Assembly: GCF_019097595.1 (NCBI RefSeq)
Contig: NC_080714.1
Location: 490,259-554,258 of the forward strand
Direction: 5' to 3'
DNA length: 64,000 bases
Source: Hemibagrus wyckioides
Taxonomy: Eukaryota; Chordata; Actinopteri; Siluriformes; Bagridae
The notes under the pieces are model-generated. The model saw only the letters and a list, made by a program, of their open reading frames with translations, was not told the DNA's origin and did no database searches. The position numbers were made by a program, and so were the translations under genes. Shown piece by piece: positions 10,621 through 22,409 of this stretch (the stretch's first letter is position 1; every line of letters starts with the position of its first letter).

Positions 10621-13600
10621 TCATCTAACAGTGTAACAGTGTGTAAGAGTGTGTGTAAGAGTGAGTGTGTGTAAGAGTGAGTGTGTAACAGTGTGTAAGA
10701 GTGAGTGTGTAACTGTGTAAGAGTGAGTGTGTGTAAGAGTGAGTGTGTAACTGTGTGTAAGAGTGAGTGTGTGTAAGAGTGAATGTGTAACTGTGTGTAA
10801 GAGTGAGTGTGTGTAAGAGTGAGTGTGTGTAAGAGTGAGTGTGTAAATGTGTGTAAGAGTGAGTGTGTGTAAGTGAGTGTGTGTAAGAGTGAATGTGTGA
10901 GTGTGTGTAAGAGTGATTGTAAGAGTGAGTGTGTAAGAGTGAGTGTGTAAGAGTGAGTGTGTAAGAGTGAGTGTGTGTAAGAGTGAGTGTGTAACTGTGT
11001 GTAAGAGTGATTGTAAGAGTGAGTGTGTAAGAGTGAGTGTGTGTAAGAGTGTGTGTAAGAGTGAGTGTGTAAGAGTGAGTGTGTGTAAGAGTGAGTGTGT
11101 AAGAGTGAGTGTGTAAGAGTGAGTGTGTGTAAGAGTGAGTGTGTGTAAGAGTGAGTGTGTAAGAGTGAGTGTGTGTAAGAGTGAGTGTGTGTAAGAGTGA
11201 GTGTGTAAGAGTGAGTGTGTGTAAGAGTGAGTGTGTGTAAGAGTGAGTGTGTAAGAGTGTGTGTAAGAGTGAGTGTGTAAGAGTGAGTGTGTGTAAGAGT
11301 GAGTGTGTAAGAGTGAGTGTGTGTAAGAGTGAGTGTGTGTAGAGGTGAGTGGGTAAGAGTGAGTGTGTAAGAGTGAGTGTGTAAGAGTGAGTGTGTGTAA
11401 GAGTGAGTGTGTAAGAGTGAGTGTGTGTAAGAGTGAGTGTGTAAGAGTGAGTGTGTGTAAGAGTGAGTGTGTAAGAGTGAGTGTGTAAGAGTGAGTGTGT
11501 GTAAGAGTGAGTGTGTGTAAGAGTGAGTGTGTAAGTGAGTGTGTAAGAGTGAGTGTGGTGTAGAGTGAGTGTGTGTAAGAGTGAGTGTGTGTAAGAGTGA
11601 GTGTGTAAGAGTGAGTGTGTAAGAGTGAGTGTGTGTAAGAGTGAGTGTGTGTAAGAGTGAGTGTGTAAGTGAGTGTGTAAGAGTGAGTGTGTGTAAGAGT
11701 GAGTGTGTAAGAGTGTGTGTGTAAGAGTGAGTGTGTAGAGTGAGTGTGTGAAGAGTGAGTGTGTGTAAGAGTGAGTGTGTAAGAGTGAGTGTGTGTAGAG
11801 GAGGTGTAGGTGTGTGTAAGTGGGTGTAGGGGTGTGTAGAGTGAGTGTGTGTAGAGGGAGTGGGTTGAGTGAGGGTGTAGTGTGGAGTGTGTGTAAGAGT
11901 GAGGTGGTGTGTAAGAGTGAGGTTGTGGGTGGTAGTGAGTGTGTGTGGTGAGGGGGTAGTGAGTGGGTGTAAGAGTGAGGTGTGTAGAGTGAGGTGTGTA
12001 GAGTGGGTGTGAGAGTGTGGGAGTGTGTGTGTAAGAGTGAGTGTGTGTATGTGTAGTGGTGGGTAGAGAGTGTGTGTAAGAGTGAGTGTTGGTAAGAGTG
12101 AGTGTGTAAGAGTGAGGTGTGTAAGAGTGAGTGTGTAAGAGGTGTGTGTATGAGTGTGAGTGTGGTGTAAGAGTGAGTGTGTAAGAGTGAGTGGTGTAAG
12201 AGTGTGTGTGTGTAGAGTGAGTGTGTAAGAGTGTGTGTGTGTAAGAGTGAGTGTGTAAGAGTGAGTGTGGTGTAAGAGTGAGTGGTGTAAGAGTGAGTGT
12301 GGGTAAGAGTGAGTGTGTAGAGTGAGTGTGTGTGAAGAGTGTGTGTAAGTGAGTGTGTAAGAGTGAGTGTGTGTAAGAGTGAGTGTGTAAGAGTGAGTGT
12401 GTGTAAGAGTGTGAGTGTGTAAGAGTGTGTGAGTGTGTAAGAGTGAGTGTGTAAGAGTGAGTGTGTGTAAGAGTGAGTGTGTAAGAGTGAGTGTGTGTAG
12501 AGAGTGTGTGTAAGTGTGAGTGGTGTGTGTAAGTGTGTGAGGTGTGTGGTAAGAGTGAGTGTGTGTAAGAGTGAGTGTGTGTAAGATGTGAGTGTGTTAA
12601 GAGTGAGTGTGTGTAAGAGTGTGAGGTGAGTGTGTAAGAGTGGAGTGTGTGTAAGAGTGAGTGTGTAAGAGTGTGTAAGAGTGAGTGTGTAAGAGTGAGT
12701 GTGTGTAAGAGTGAGTGTGTAAGAGTGAGTGTGTAAGAGTGAGTGTGTAAGAGTGAGTGTGTAAGAGTGAGTGTGTGTAAGAGTGAGTGTGTAAGTGAGT
12801 GTGTAAGAGTGAGTGTGTGTAAGAGTGAGTGTGTAAGAGTGTGTGTAAGAGTGAGTGTGTAAGAGTGAGTGTGTGTAAGAGTGAGTGTGTAAGAGTGAGT
12901 GTGTGTAAGAGTGAGTGTGTAAGAGTGAGTGTGTGTAAGAGTGAGTGTGTGTAAGAGTGAGTGTGTAAGTGAGTGTGTAAGAGTGAGTGTGTGTAAGAGT
13001 GAGTGTGTAAGAGTGTGTGTAAGAGTGAGTGTGTAAGAGTGAGTGTGTGTAAGAGTGAGTGTGTAAGAGTGAGTGTGTAAGAGTGAGTGTGTAAGAGTGT
13101 GTGTAAGAGTGAGTGTGTAAGAGTGAGTGTGTAAGAGTGAGTGTGTAAGAGTGAGTGTGTGTAAGAGTGTGTGTGTGTAAGAGTGAGTGTGTGTAAGAGT
13201 GAGTGTGTAAGAGTGAGTGTGTGTAAGAGTGAGTGTGTAAGAGTGAGTGTGTAAGAGTGTGTAAGTGAGTGTGTAAGAGTGAGTGTGTAAGAGTGAGTGT
13301 GTGTAAGAGTGAGTGTGTAAGAGTGAGTGTGTGTAAGAGTGAGTGTGTAAGAGTGAGTGTGTGTAAGAGTGAGTGTGTAAGAGTGAGTGTGTAAGAGTGA
13401 GTGTGTAAGAGTGAGTGTGTGTAAGAGTGAGTGTGTAAGAGTGAGTGTGTGTAAGAGTGAGTGTGTAAGAGTGAGTGTGTAAGAGTGAGTGTGTGTAAGA
13501 GTGAGTGTGTAAGAGTGAGTGTGTGTAAGAGTGAGTGTGTAAGAGTGAGTGTGTGTAAGAGTGAGTGTGTAAGAGTGAGTGTGTGTAAGAGTGAGTGTGT

Positions 13601-14236
13601 AAGAGTGAGTGTGTGTAAGAGTGAGTGTGTAAGAGTGTGTAAGTGAGTGTGTAAGAGTGAGTGTGTGTAAGAGTGAGTGTGTAAGAGTGAGTGTGTGTAA
13701 GAGTGAGTGTGTGTAAGAGTGAGTGTGTAAGAGTGTGTAAGTGAGTGTGTAAGAGTGAGTGTGTAAGGAGTGAGTGTGGTAAGAGTGAGTGTGTGTAAGG
13801 GTGAGTGTGTAAGAGTGGTGTGTGTAAGAGTGAGTGTGTAAGAGTGTGTGTGTGTAAGAGTGTGTGTGTGGTAGAGTGAGTGTGGTAAGAGTGAGTGGTG
13901 TTTGTAAGAGTGAGTGTGTAAGAGTGTGTGTGTGAGGAGTGAGTGTGTAGAGTGTGTGTGTGTAAGAGTGAGTGTGTGTAAGAGTGAGTGTGTAAGAGTG
14001 AGTGTGTGTAAGAGTGAGTGTGTAAGAGTGAGTGTGTAAGAGTGAGTGTGTGTAAGAGTGAGTGTGTAAGAGTGTGTGTGTGTAAGAGTGTGTGTGTGTA
14101 AGAGTGAGTGTGTAAGAGTGAGTGTGTAAGAGTGAGTGTGTGTAAGAGTGAGTGTGTAAGAGTGAGTGTGTAAGAGTGAGTGTGTGTAAGAGTGAGTGTG
14201 TAAGAGTGAGTGTGTAAGAGTGAGTGTGTAAGAGTG
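10621..14236. repeat. 14/16-bp GTGTGTAAGAGTGA minisatellite, 3.6 kb
   Basis: Units GTGTAAGAGTGAGT (14 bp) and GTGTGTAAGAGTGAGT (16 bp) alternate. Two patches (about 11540-12650 and 13760-13950) are much less regular, with extra G or missing A. Two long minus-strand frames of LTHTHSYT repeats (1228 and 577 codons) are artefacts. Confidence 0.97.
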
Positions 14237-14348
14237 AGTTGCAGCGAGGCGTCCTGGAGCTCCCAGTTATAAACAGCAGCAGAGTTTCTCGTCCAACAAG
14301 TCGACACACGAGCTGCCCGTTACTTGACACGGCTCTGGACTCGCTTTA

Positions 14349-14384
<36 letters not shown>

Positions 14385-14616
14385 TACACACTGCCATACA
14401 CATACACACACACTCTGTACCCACTATACACACACACGCACACACACACACTATACTTAATATACACACACACTGCTGTTCCCTGAGTGTATTTACTCTG
14501 TTTGCAGTCATTAAGTATAATTAGAATATAATTTAATGAACTTTTGTATTTGAGGTTAAAGTGACCTGCTGCATTAAAACAAACTCTTCATTATACTGGA
14601 CAAATCTGACAGAGGA
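14237..14616. other. Unique sequence with (CA)n, no gene recognised
   Basis: About 110 bp of unique sequence, a CA-rich stretch at 14351-14470 with interruptions, then AT-rich sequence up to the pyrimidine tract. No gene recognised. Confidence 0.6.
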
Positions 14617-17091
14617 AGAGCACCTCCTCCTCATCCTCCTGCTCCTCTTCCTCCTCATCCTCCTCATCTTCCTGCTCCTCTTCCTCCTCATCCTCCTCAT
14701 CCTCCTGCTCCTCCTCCTCCTGCTCCTCCTCATCCTCCTCATCCTCCTGCTCCTCCTCCACCTCATCCTCCTGCTCCTCTTCCTCCTCATCCTCCTGCTC
14801 CTCCTCCTCCTCATCCTCCTGCTCCTCCTCCTCATCCTCCTCATCCTCCTGCTCCTCATCCTCCTGCTCCTCCTCATCCTCCTCATCCTCCTGCTCCTCC
14901 TCCTCCTCATCCTCCTTCTCCTCCTCCTCCTCCTCCTCCTCCTTCTCGCTCTCCTCCTCATCCTCCTGCTCCTCCTCATCCTCCTCATCCTCCTGCTCCT
15001 CCCTCTCCTCCTCCTCATCCTCCTCCTCATCCTCCTCATCCTCCTGCTCCTCCCTCTCCTCCTCCTCATCCTCCTCATCCTCCTCATCCTCCTGTTCCTC
15101 CCTCTCCTCCTCCTCCTCCTCATCCTCCTCCTCATCCTCCTGCTCCTCCCTCTCCTCCTCCTCATCCTCCTCATCCTCCTCATCCTCCTGTTCCTCCCTC
15201 TCCTCCTCCTCATCCTCCTGCTCCTACCTCTCCTCCTCCTCCTCCTCCTCATCCTCCTGCTCCTCCCTCTCCTTCTCCTCCTCCTCATCCTCCTCCTCAT
15301 CCTCCTGCTCCTCCCTCTCCTCCTCCTCATCCTCCTTCTCCTCATCCTCCTCATCCTCCTGTTCCTCCCTCTCCTCCTCCTCATCCTCCTGCTCCTCCCT
15401 CTCCTCCTCCTCATCCTCCTGCTCCTACCTCTCCTCCTCCTCCTCCTCCTCCTCATCCTCCTGCTCCTACCTCTCCTCCTCCTCCTCCTCATCCTCCTCC
15501 TCATCCTCCTGCTCCTCCCTCTCCTCCTCCTCATCCTCCTGCTCCTCCCTCTCCTTCTCCTCCTCCTCATCCTCCTCCTCATCCTCTTGCTCCTCCCTCT
15601 CCTCCTCCTCATCCTCCTGCTCCTCCCTCTCCCTCTCCTCCTCCTCATCCTCTTGCTCCTCCCTCTCCTCCTCCTCATCCTCCTGCTCCTCCCTCTCCTC
15701 CTCCCCCTCATCCTCCTGCTCCTCCCTCTGCTCCTCATCCTCCTGCTCCTCCCTCTCCTCCTCCTTCTCCTCATCCTCCTGCTCCTCCCTCTCCTCCTCC
15801 TCATCCTCTTGCTCCTCCCTCTCCTCCTCCTCATCCTCCTGCTCCTCCCTCTCCTCCTCCCCCTCATCCTCCTGCTCCTCCCTCTGCTCCTCATCCTCCT
15901 GCTCCTCCCTCTCCTCCTCCTTCTCCTCATCCTCCTGCTCCTCCCTCTCCTCCTCCTCCTCCTCCCTCTCCTCCTCCTGCTCCTCCTCATCCTCCTGTTC
16001 CTCCCTCTCATCCTCCTGCTCCTCCTCCTCCTCCTCCTCCTCCTCATCCTCCTGCTCCTCCCTCTCCTCCTCCTGCTCTTCCCTTCTCCTCATCTTCCTC
16101 CTGCTCCTTCCTCTCCTCCTCCTCCTTCTCATCCTGCTGCTCCTCCCTCTCCTCCTCCTCATCCTCCTCCACATCCTCCTGCTCCTCCCTCTCCTCCTTC
16201 TCATCCTCCTCCTCCTCCTGCTCCTCCCTCTCCTCCTCCTCCTGCTCCTCCTTCTCCTCCTCCTCCTGCTCCTCCCTCTCCTCCTCCTCCTCCTCCTCCT
16301 CCTCCTCCTCCCTCTCCTCCTCCTCCTCCTCATCCTCCTGCTCCTCCTCATCCTCCTGTTCCTCCCTCTCATCCTCCTGCTCCTCCTCCTCCTCCTCCTC
16401 ATCCTCCTGCTCCTCCCTCTCCTCCTCCTGCTCTTCCTTCTCCTCATCTTCCTCCTGCTCCTTCCTCTCCTCCTCCTCCTTCTCATCCTGCTGCTCCTCC
16501 CTCTCCTCCTCCTCATCCTCCTCCACATCCTCCTGCTCCTCCCTCTCCTCCTTCTCATCCTCCTCCTCCTCCTGCTCCTCCCTCTCCTCCTCCTCCTGCT
16601 CCTCCTTCTCCTCCTCCTCCTGCTCCTCCCTCTCCTCCTCCTCCTCCTCCTCCTCCTCCTCCTCCTCCCTCTCCTCCTCCTCCTCCTCATCCTCCTGCTC
16701 CTCCCTCTCCTCCTCCTCCCTCTCCTCCTCCTCCTCATCCTCCTCCTCCTGCTCCTCCCTCTCCTCCTCATCCTCCTGCTCCTCCCTCTCCTCCTCCTCC
16801 TCATCCTCCTGCTTCTCCCTCTCCTCCTCCTGCTCCTCATCCTCCTGCTCCTCCCTCTCCTCCTCCCTCTCCTCCTCCTCCTGCTATTCCTCCTCCTGCT
16901 CCTCCCTCTCCTCCTCCTCCTCCTCCTCCTCCTCATCCTCCTGCTCCTTCCTCCTCCTCCTCCTCCTCCTCATCCTCCTGCTCCTTCCTCCTCCTCCTCC
17001 TCCTCATCCTCCTGCTCCTTCCTCCTCCTCCTCCTCCTCCTCATCCTTCTGCTCCTCCTCCTCCTCCTGCTCCTCCTCCTCATCCTCCTCC

Positions 17092-17146
<55 letters not shown>

Positions 17147-17165
17147 CTCTCTCTCTCACACACAC
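14617..17165. repeat. 2.5-kb polypyrimidine (CTCCTC) tract with (CTTT)n end
   Basis: An almost uninterrupted pyrimidine strand made of CTCCTCCTCATCCTCCTGCT and CCCTCTCCTC variants. It ends in CTTT repeats (about 17092-17144), a short CT run and CACACA. Leucine/proline-rich (+) and arginine/glutamate-rich (-) frames of up to 871 codons run through it and are not genes. An internal block near 16044-16200 recurs about 354 bp downstream. Confidence 0.97.
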
Positions 17166-18222
17166 CTCAGTGCTGAGGGCTGAGTCAGGAGGGAAGATCA
17201 ACAGTTTTACATATGAGACATTTGTAAGACATTAATTCTGAGTGTAACTCTGTATAAGTGAATGTGTGTGAGTGTGTAAAAGTGATGAACAGACCTGAGT
17301 GTAGAGTCTCAGTCTCATGTGGCTAGTTTATAGCTAAAGACGTGACAGAAAGACAGCAGATGATGTCACACAATACAGTTTGATTGGTGGATCAGATTGG
17401 ACTAAGCCCCGCCCCTGCTGACCCAGCAATGTCTGTGACTCATCACACTGATTAGTTTAAAGCAGAGTAATCTCTGCAGTGTTTGTTCACACGTCAACAG
17501 TAGAGCAGTGAAACGAGTGGCCGGACCTGACGGTCAGCGTTATGTGGACGTTGCCATGGTGATCTGGCAGGATAAAGCTTTTTTGTGAATAGATGGCTGG
17601 AGAAGAGCAGTGACTCAGTGTGTTCATTTACCCTCGGGGGAGTGTGTGTGTGCGTGTGGGTGGGGGAGGGGGTTGGGTTAATGGGGGGTAATCACTAATG
17701 CCTGTGTGGGTTCATCTCTCACCTCTCTGCTGAACCTCGCTGATTCTCTGCAGCTCTGAGCTTCAGCTAAACTCTCCCTGGCTCTTCTAGGTCCCTGAAG
17801 AAGAAAGTCATGAAGACTACAAAACTCTTTGATGGACGTAACGTAAGAAACTCAGAAGCGTAACTTCAGCTTCAAACAGAGCAGCTGTGTTTATGATACT
17901 CATGAGTCCAAACTAAATGTTTATCATTTCTCTGCTCTTAAAGTTCAGAGATGAATCAGAGCTGGCAGTGTTTAAACCTGAGTTTACACCAGCTCAAGAA
18001 TCCCATCAGAGCAGAGCCAGAACCTCCAGCTCATTGTCTGCAGGAGAAGTGTGCGTGAGTCCAGACTGAGACACGACTGATCACGAGCAGCTCACCGCAG
18101 ACCTGAGACTGGGCTTTAAAGATCTTCAGCTGGTTAAGTCTTGCTGCATTGTGTGTCTCAGGTGTTGTTGAAGACTCGTTCATCAGACCCTCTCTAACAC
18201 TGCAGGTCTTCCTGTGGTGCTC
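17166..18222. other. Unique sequence, no coding gene recognised
   Basis: Mixed-composition DNA holding the motif cluster at 17383-17563. At 17800-17850 an acceptor-like CTTCTAG and a donor-like GTAACGTAAG flank about 35 bp, but nothing supports a real exon. Confidence 0.5.
17383..17563 (+). promoter_or_regulatory. Promoter-like motif cluster (CCAAT, GC box, AP-1, X-box)
   Basis: Two inverted CCAAT boxes (ATTGG at 17383-17387 and 17396-17400), a GC box GCCCCGCCCC (17406-17415), a TGACTCA AP-1 site (17436-17442) and an RFX-type X-box GTTGCCATGGTGAT (17550-17563) lie within 181 bp. Such grouping is typical of CpG-poor promoters. It sits 9.3 kb upstream of the first coding ghr exon on the same strand. 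No transcript start can be seen directly. Confidence 0.3.
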
Positions 18223-18378
18223 TGTGGTGAAGGTGTTGGACTACTGATCAGAAGGTTTTGAGTTTGAATCCCAGGTCCACCAAGCTGCTACCATTGCAAG
18301 GCCTTTAACCCTCAACTGTTAGTTGTATAAATTATAAGTTTTTCTGGATAAGAGCGTCTGCTAAATGCTGTAAATGTA
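18223..18378 (+). mobile_element. tRNA-derived SINE
   Basis: The head resembles a tRNA gene, with an A-box-like TGGTGAAGGTGTTGG and a B-box-like GAGTTTGAATCCC about 25 bp apart. The tail GGATAAGAGCGTCTGCTAAA then TGCTGTAAATG is the 3' end shared by many teleost SINEs and L2-type LINEs, which supply the retrotransposition machinery. Similar full-length SINEs are common in catfishes and characins, which supports an otophysan host. Flanking target duplications were not resolved. Confidence 0.8.
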
Positions 18379-18829
18379 CACTTCCTCAGATTTGTTAAGA
18401 CTTTATTAGGTCTTCCGAATGTGATCAGCATGGCTGGACTTGTTGAGATTGTTTAAGACTTGCAATTTGCAGATCTGACCATCTTTAGTACTTTGTAAAG
18501 ACTTGTTTAAGACTGAGTAAAGACTTGTTTAAGACTGTGTCCCCTTCAGTCCCCCTAGTCATTAAGGGAGAAATCAGGCGTTTACTGAAGAGCAGAAGAT
18601 CAGTAGATGATCAGGACGTGTGTGAGCTCCTCTGTAGAGCAGAACATCTGGCAGTTCAGTGTCCTGCAGCACTCAGGTGTGTGTGTCTACATCACTCCAA
18701 GGAGACCCTACATCATCATACTCAGAGGAGGAACTGCTACTGCTCTGTTTCACTCCAACGATGAACTTCATACCTGAACCTTCTTGAGATAAAGGTCAAG
18801 CCATCTGTCCAGCAGCTGGAGCTCTAACT
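18379..18829. other. Unique sequence with short direct repeats
   Basis: AAAGACTTGTTTAAGACTG occurs twice near 18496-18537. The rest up to 18829 may be the degraded 5' part of the Tc1-like element that follows. A 79-codon frame at 18525-18764 has no recognisable domain. Confidence 0.4.
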
Positions 18830-19000
18830 GGGTCATGTTACAGGAAAAAGATCCCAAACACACCAACTAATCAACATCTGTGTGACTAAAGGAGATAACA
18901 AGAAGGTGTTGGAATGGTCAAGCCAAAGTCCAGACCTCGACCCCACTGAGATGCAGTGGTGAGTTCTTCAGAGAGAAGAGTGGAGCACCGTGTGAGAGAG
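18830..19000 (+). pseudogene. Tc1/mariner transposase fragment
   Basis: Two reading frames together give KDPKHTN and, after a shift, VLEWSSQSPDLDPTEMQW. These match the family's catalytic-domain segments QDNDPKHT and VLEWPSQSPDLNPIE, where the aspartates belong to the DDE transposase core. A stop and at least one frameshift separate them, so the copy is dead. Element ends with inverted repeats were not identified. Family assignment is confident; autonomy is excluded for this copy. Confidence 0.75.
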
Positions 19001-20234
19001 ACTGATCAACTCCACAGAAAACATTCACTTCTGAATTTTAGGGTGTGTAACAATTTCTCTCTCCTGGTTCGGTCAGAAAAATGACCACATGCTGAAATCT
19101 GCTCTGTTTGGTTTTAGTGACCTGAGGTTTTGGACTGTTTGTAGAAGTTGGTGAAGAAACCACAGAGTTTTACAGAGTGTAGCATGGCGCTAGCACCTGA
19201 TAGCAGGACTCAAGATTTGTGTGTGTGTGTGTGTCTGTGCGTGTGTATGTGTGTGTGTGTACGTGTGTGTGTCTGTGCGTGTGTGTGTGTGTGTGTCTGT
19301 ACATGTGTGTGTGTACATGTTTGTGTGGGTGTGTGTGCTTTGCTTGTGTAACTGTGACTGAAGGTGAACTTTGAACTCTGGATCGGCGCGATCTGATTGG
19401 CCGTTCCTGCATGGCCTTTCCTCTTGTGGCACCTGCTTATCTTTAATAAACATTACAGAGTGGACACAGGCGGCAGGTCAGGGCTAATGGACTCTCATTA
19501 AACATTTGGATTCTGTTCGGCTCTGCACGAAAGTTTACACACCCCTCAGGTGACTCCGGTCCGAACCCCAGCACGTGTTTCCTCACGTGAACACTCACGC
19601 CATTCGTGTGTGGCCATTTAAACGCATCACTGTGACATCATACTCTGCTCTGACCTCCACACTCGCTCAGATAATTAAACGTTTCATTTTCCATGTAAAC
19701 ACTTTCACTGGTCACTCAGTTTTAATGAGTGATCCTGATTCTTCCAGCAGTGTTTTAAAAGGTCAAAGGTCAGGAAGAATCACCCCTGGGCTTTGAGAGA
19801 ACAGGGAAGCTCCACCAGCCAATCAGAAAGCAGGGAGGAGTTTGGCTCCACCCACGGACACACACACACACACACACACACACCTTTCTATCTATATTTC
19901 TTTCTCCTTTGCTGGTCAGTGTGTCTGTCTATAATGTTAAGAATTAAATGCTGAGTCTAGCCCTGTGTGTGTGCGTGTGTGCGTGCATGCTCGTGTGTTC
20001 ATGTGTATGTTTGTGTTTGTGAGTCTCGTGTTTGTGCATGCTGTGTGTGTGCATGCTGTGTGTGTGTGTTTGTGTGTGTGCATGCTCATGTGTGTGTGTG
20101 TGTGTGTGCGTGCTCGTGTGTGTGTGTGTGGGGGGGGTTATAATAAGACTCGGGGCAGGAACATTCCTGGGTGAGGCGGCGACGCTACAGAGTTTCTCCC
20201 TGTGCAGAGTTCAACACACACTTTAACCTCACAG

Positions 20235-20266
<32 letters not shown>

Positions 20267-20344
20267 ACCCTGTGAAATGTCATAACTGAGTGTGGAATGA
20301 TGGCTGTATTATACTCAGTGCTCTGTGATGGATATTGTTTATTA
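19001..20344. other. Unique sequence with GT/CA microsatellites
   Basis: GT-rich tracts at about 19218-19342, 19960-20133 and 20236-20268 and a CA tract at 19858-19883, separated by unique DNA. The stretch 19550-19800 is high-complexity and holds two CACGTG E-boxes (19572-19577, 19584-19589) and a perfect DR1. No coding sequence recognised. Confidence 0.5.
19760..19772 (+). promoter_or_regulatory. Perfect DR1 nuclear-receptor element
   Basis: AGGTCAAAGGTCA is two identical half-sites spaced by one base, the optimal DR1 for HNF4, PPAR:RXR and COUP-TF. HNF4 is an established activator of a liver GHR promoter in mammals, so a role for ghr (first coding exon 7.1 kb downstream) is plausible but inferred. 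Confidence 0.4.
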
Positions 20345-22360
20345 ATCTCACGTTTTATGTGGTGTTTGTGTAGTGTTTATTTAGTGTTTGTGTGGTGATT
20401 GTTTGGTGCTTATGTGGTGTTTGTGTAGTGTTTGTTTGGTGTTTATGTGGTGTTTGTGTAGTGTCTGGTGTTTATGTGGTGTTTGTGTGGTGTTTGTTTG
20501 GTGCTTATGTGGTGTTTGTGTAGTGTTTGTTTGGTGCTTATGTGGTGTTTATGTGGTGTTTGTGTAGTGTCTGTTTGGTGTTTATGTGGTGTTTGTGTGG
20601 TGTTTGTTTGGTGCTTATGTGGTGTTTGTGTAGTGTTTGTTTGGTGTTTATGTGGTGTTTGTGTAGTGTCTGTTTGGTGTTTATGTGGTGTTTGTGTGGT
20701 GTTTGTGTGGTGTTTGTGTAGTGTTTGTTTAGTGTTTGTGTGGTGTTTGTGCAGTGTTTGTGTAGTGTTTATTTGGTGTTTGTTTGGTGCTTATGTGGTG
20801 TTTGTTTGGTGTTTATGTGGTGTTTGTGTGGTGTTTGTGTAGTGTTAGTTTAGTGTTTGTGGTGTTTGTGTGGTGTTTGTGTAGTGTTTGTTTGGTGTTT
20901 ATGTGGTGTTTGTGTGGTGTTTGTGTAGTGTTTGTGTGGTGTTTGTGTGGTGTTTGTTTAGTGTTTGTGTGGTGTTTGTTTAGTGTTTATGTGGTGTTTA
21001 TGTGGTGTTTGTGTAGTGTTTGGTGTTTATGTGGTGTATGTGTGGTGTTTGTTTGGTGTTTATGTGGTGTTTGTGTAGTGTTTGTGTAGTGTTTGGTGTT
21101 TATGTGGTGTTTGTGTGGTGTTTGGTGTTTATGTGGTGTTTGTGCAGTGTTTGTGTAGTGTTTGGTGTTTGTGTGGTGTTTGTGTAGTGTTTGTGTAGTG
21201 TTTGGTGTTTATGTGGTGTCTGTGTGGTGTTTGGTGTTTGTGTGGTGTTTGTGTAGTGTTTGTGTAGTACTTATGTAGTGTTTGGTGTTTATGTGGTGTT
21301 TGTGTAGTGTTTGTGTAGTGTTTGGTGTTTATGTGGTGTTTGTGTAGTGTTTGTGTAGTGTTTGGTGTTTATGTGGTGTTTGTGTAGTGTTTGTGTAGTG
21401 TTTGGTGTTTATGTGGTGTTTGTGTAGTGTTTGGTGTTTATGTGGTGTTTGTGTAGTGTTTGTGTAGTGTTTGGTGTTTATGTGGTGTTTGTGTAGTGTT
21501 TGTGTAGTGTTTGGTGTTTATGTGGTGTTTGTGTAGTGTTTGTGTAGTGTTTGGTGTTTATGTGGTGTTTGTGTAGTGTTTGTGTAGTGTTTGTATAGTG
21601 TTTGGTGTTTATGTGGTGTTTGTGTAGTGTTTGTGTAGTGTTTGTGTAGTGTTTGTGTAGTGTTTGGTGTTTATGTGGTGTTTGTGTAGTGTTTGTGTAG
21701 TGTTTGTGTAGTGTTTGGTGTTTATGTGGTGTTTGTGTAGTGTTTGTGTAGTGTTTGGTGTTTATGTGGTGTTTGTGTAGTGTTTGTGTAGTGTTTGGTG
21801 TTTATGTGGTGTTTGTGTAGTGTTTGTGTAGTGTTTGTGTAGTGTTTGGTGTTTATGTGGTGTTTGTGTAGTGTTTGTGTAGTGTTTGGTGTTTATGTGG
21901 TGTTTGTGTAGTGTTTGTGTAGTGTTTGGTGTTTATGTGGTGTTTGTGTAGTGTTTGGTGTTTATGTGGTGTTTGTGTAGTGTTTGTGTAGTGTTTGGTG
22001 TTTATGTGGTGTTTGTGTAGTGTTTGTGTAGTGTTTGGTGTTTATGTGGTGTTTGTGTAGTGTTTGTGTAGTGTTTGGTGTTTATGTGGTGTTTGTGTAG
22101 TGTTTGTGTAGTGTTTGTATAGTGTTTGGTGTTTGTGTGGTGTTTGTGTAGTGTTTGTGTAGTGTTTGTGTAGTGTTTGGTGTTTATGTGGTGTTTGTGT
22201 AGTGTTTGTGTAGTGTTTGTGTAGTGTTTGGTGTTTATGTGGTGTTTGTGTAGTGTTTGTGTAGTGTTTGGTGTTTATGTGGTGTTTGTGTAGTGTTTGT
22301 GTAGTGTTTGGTGTTTATGTGGTGTTTGTGTAGTGTTTGTGTAGTGTTTGTATAGTGTAG
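20345..22360. repeat. 11-bp based minisatellite with ~40-bp higher unit
   Basis: The base unit GTGTTTGTGTA (or GTGTTTATGTG) combines with GTGTTTG spacers into a roughly 40-bp repeat, highly regular from about 21280 to 22350. The + strand is nearly free of C in the regular part. Frames reading FMWCLCGVC are artefacts. Confidence 0.96.
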
Positions 22361-22409
22361 CTGCAGTGTTGTTGTTATTGGAGACAGTAAGGGTCAGTGA
22401 ATGTCTTTA

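Noticed and set aside
10621..14330. 1228- and 577-codon minus-strand frames of LTHTHSYT repeats
   Set aside because: Two frames of the same 14/16-bp array are open at once, as expected for simple repeats and not for a gene.
14533..17176. Large leucine/proline-rich (+) and arginine/glutamate-rich (-) frames
   Set aside because: Translations of a polypyrimidine tract on both strands and several frames; no globular sequence.
17796..17850. Small exon between CTTCTAG and GTAACGTAAG
   Set aside because: Splice-like ends occur by chance at this spacing; no partner exon or family similarity.
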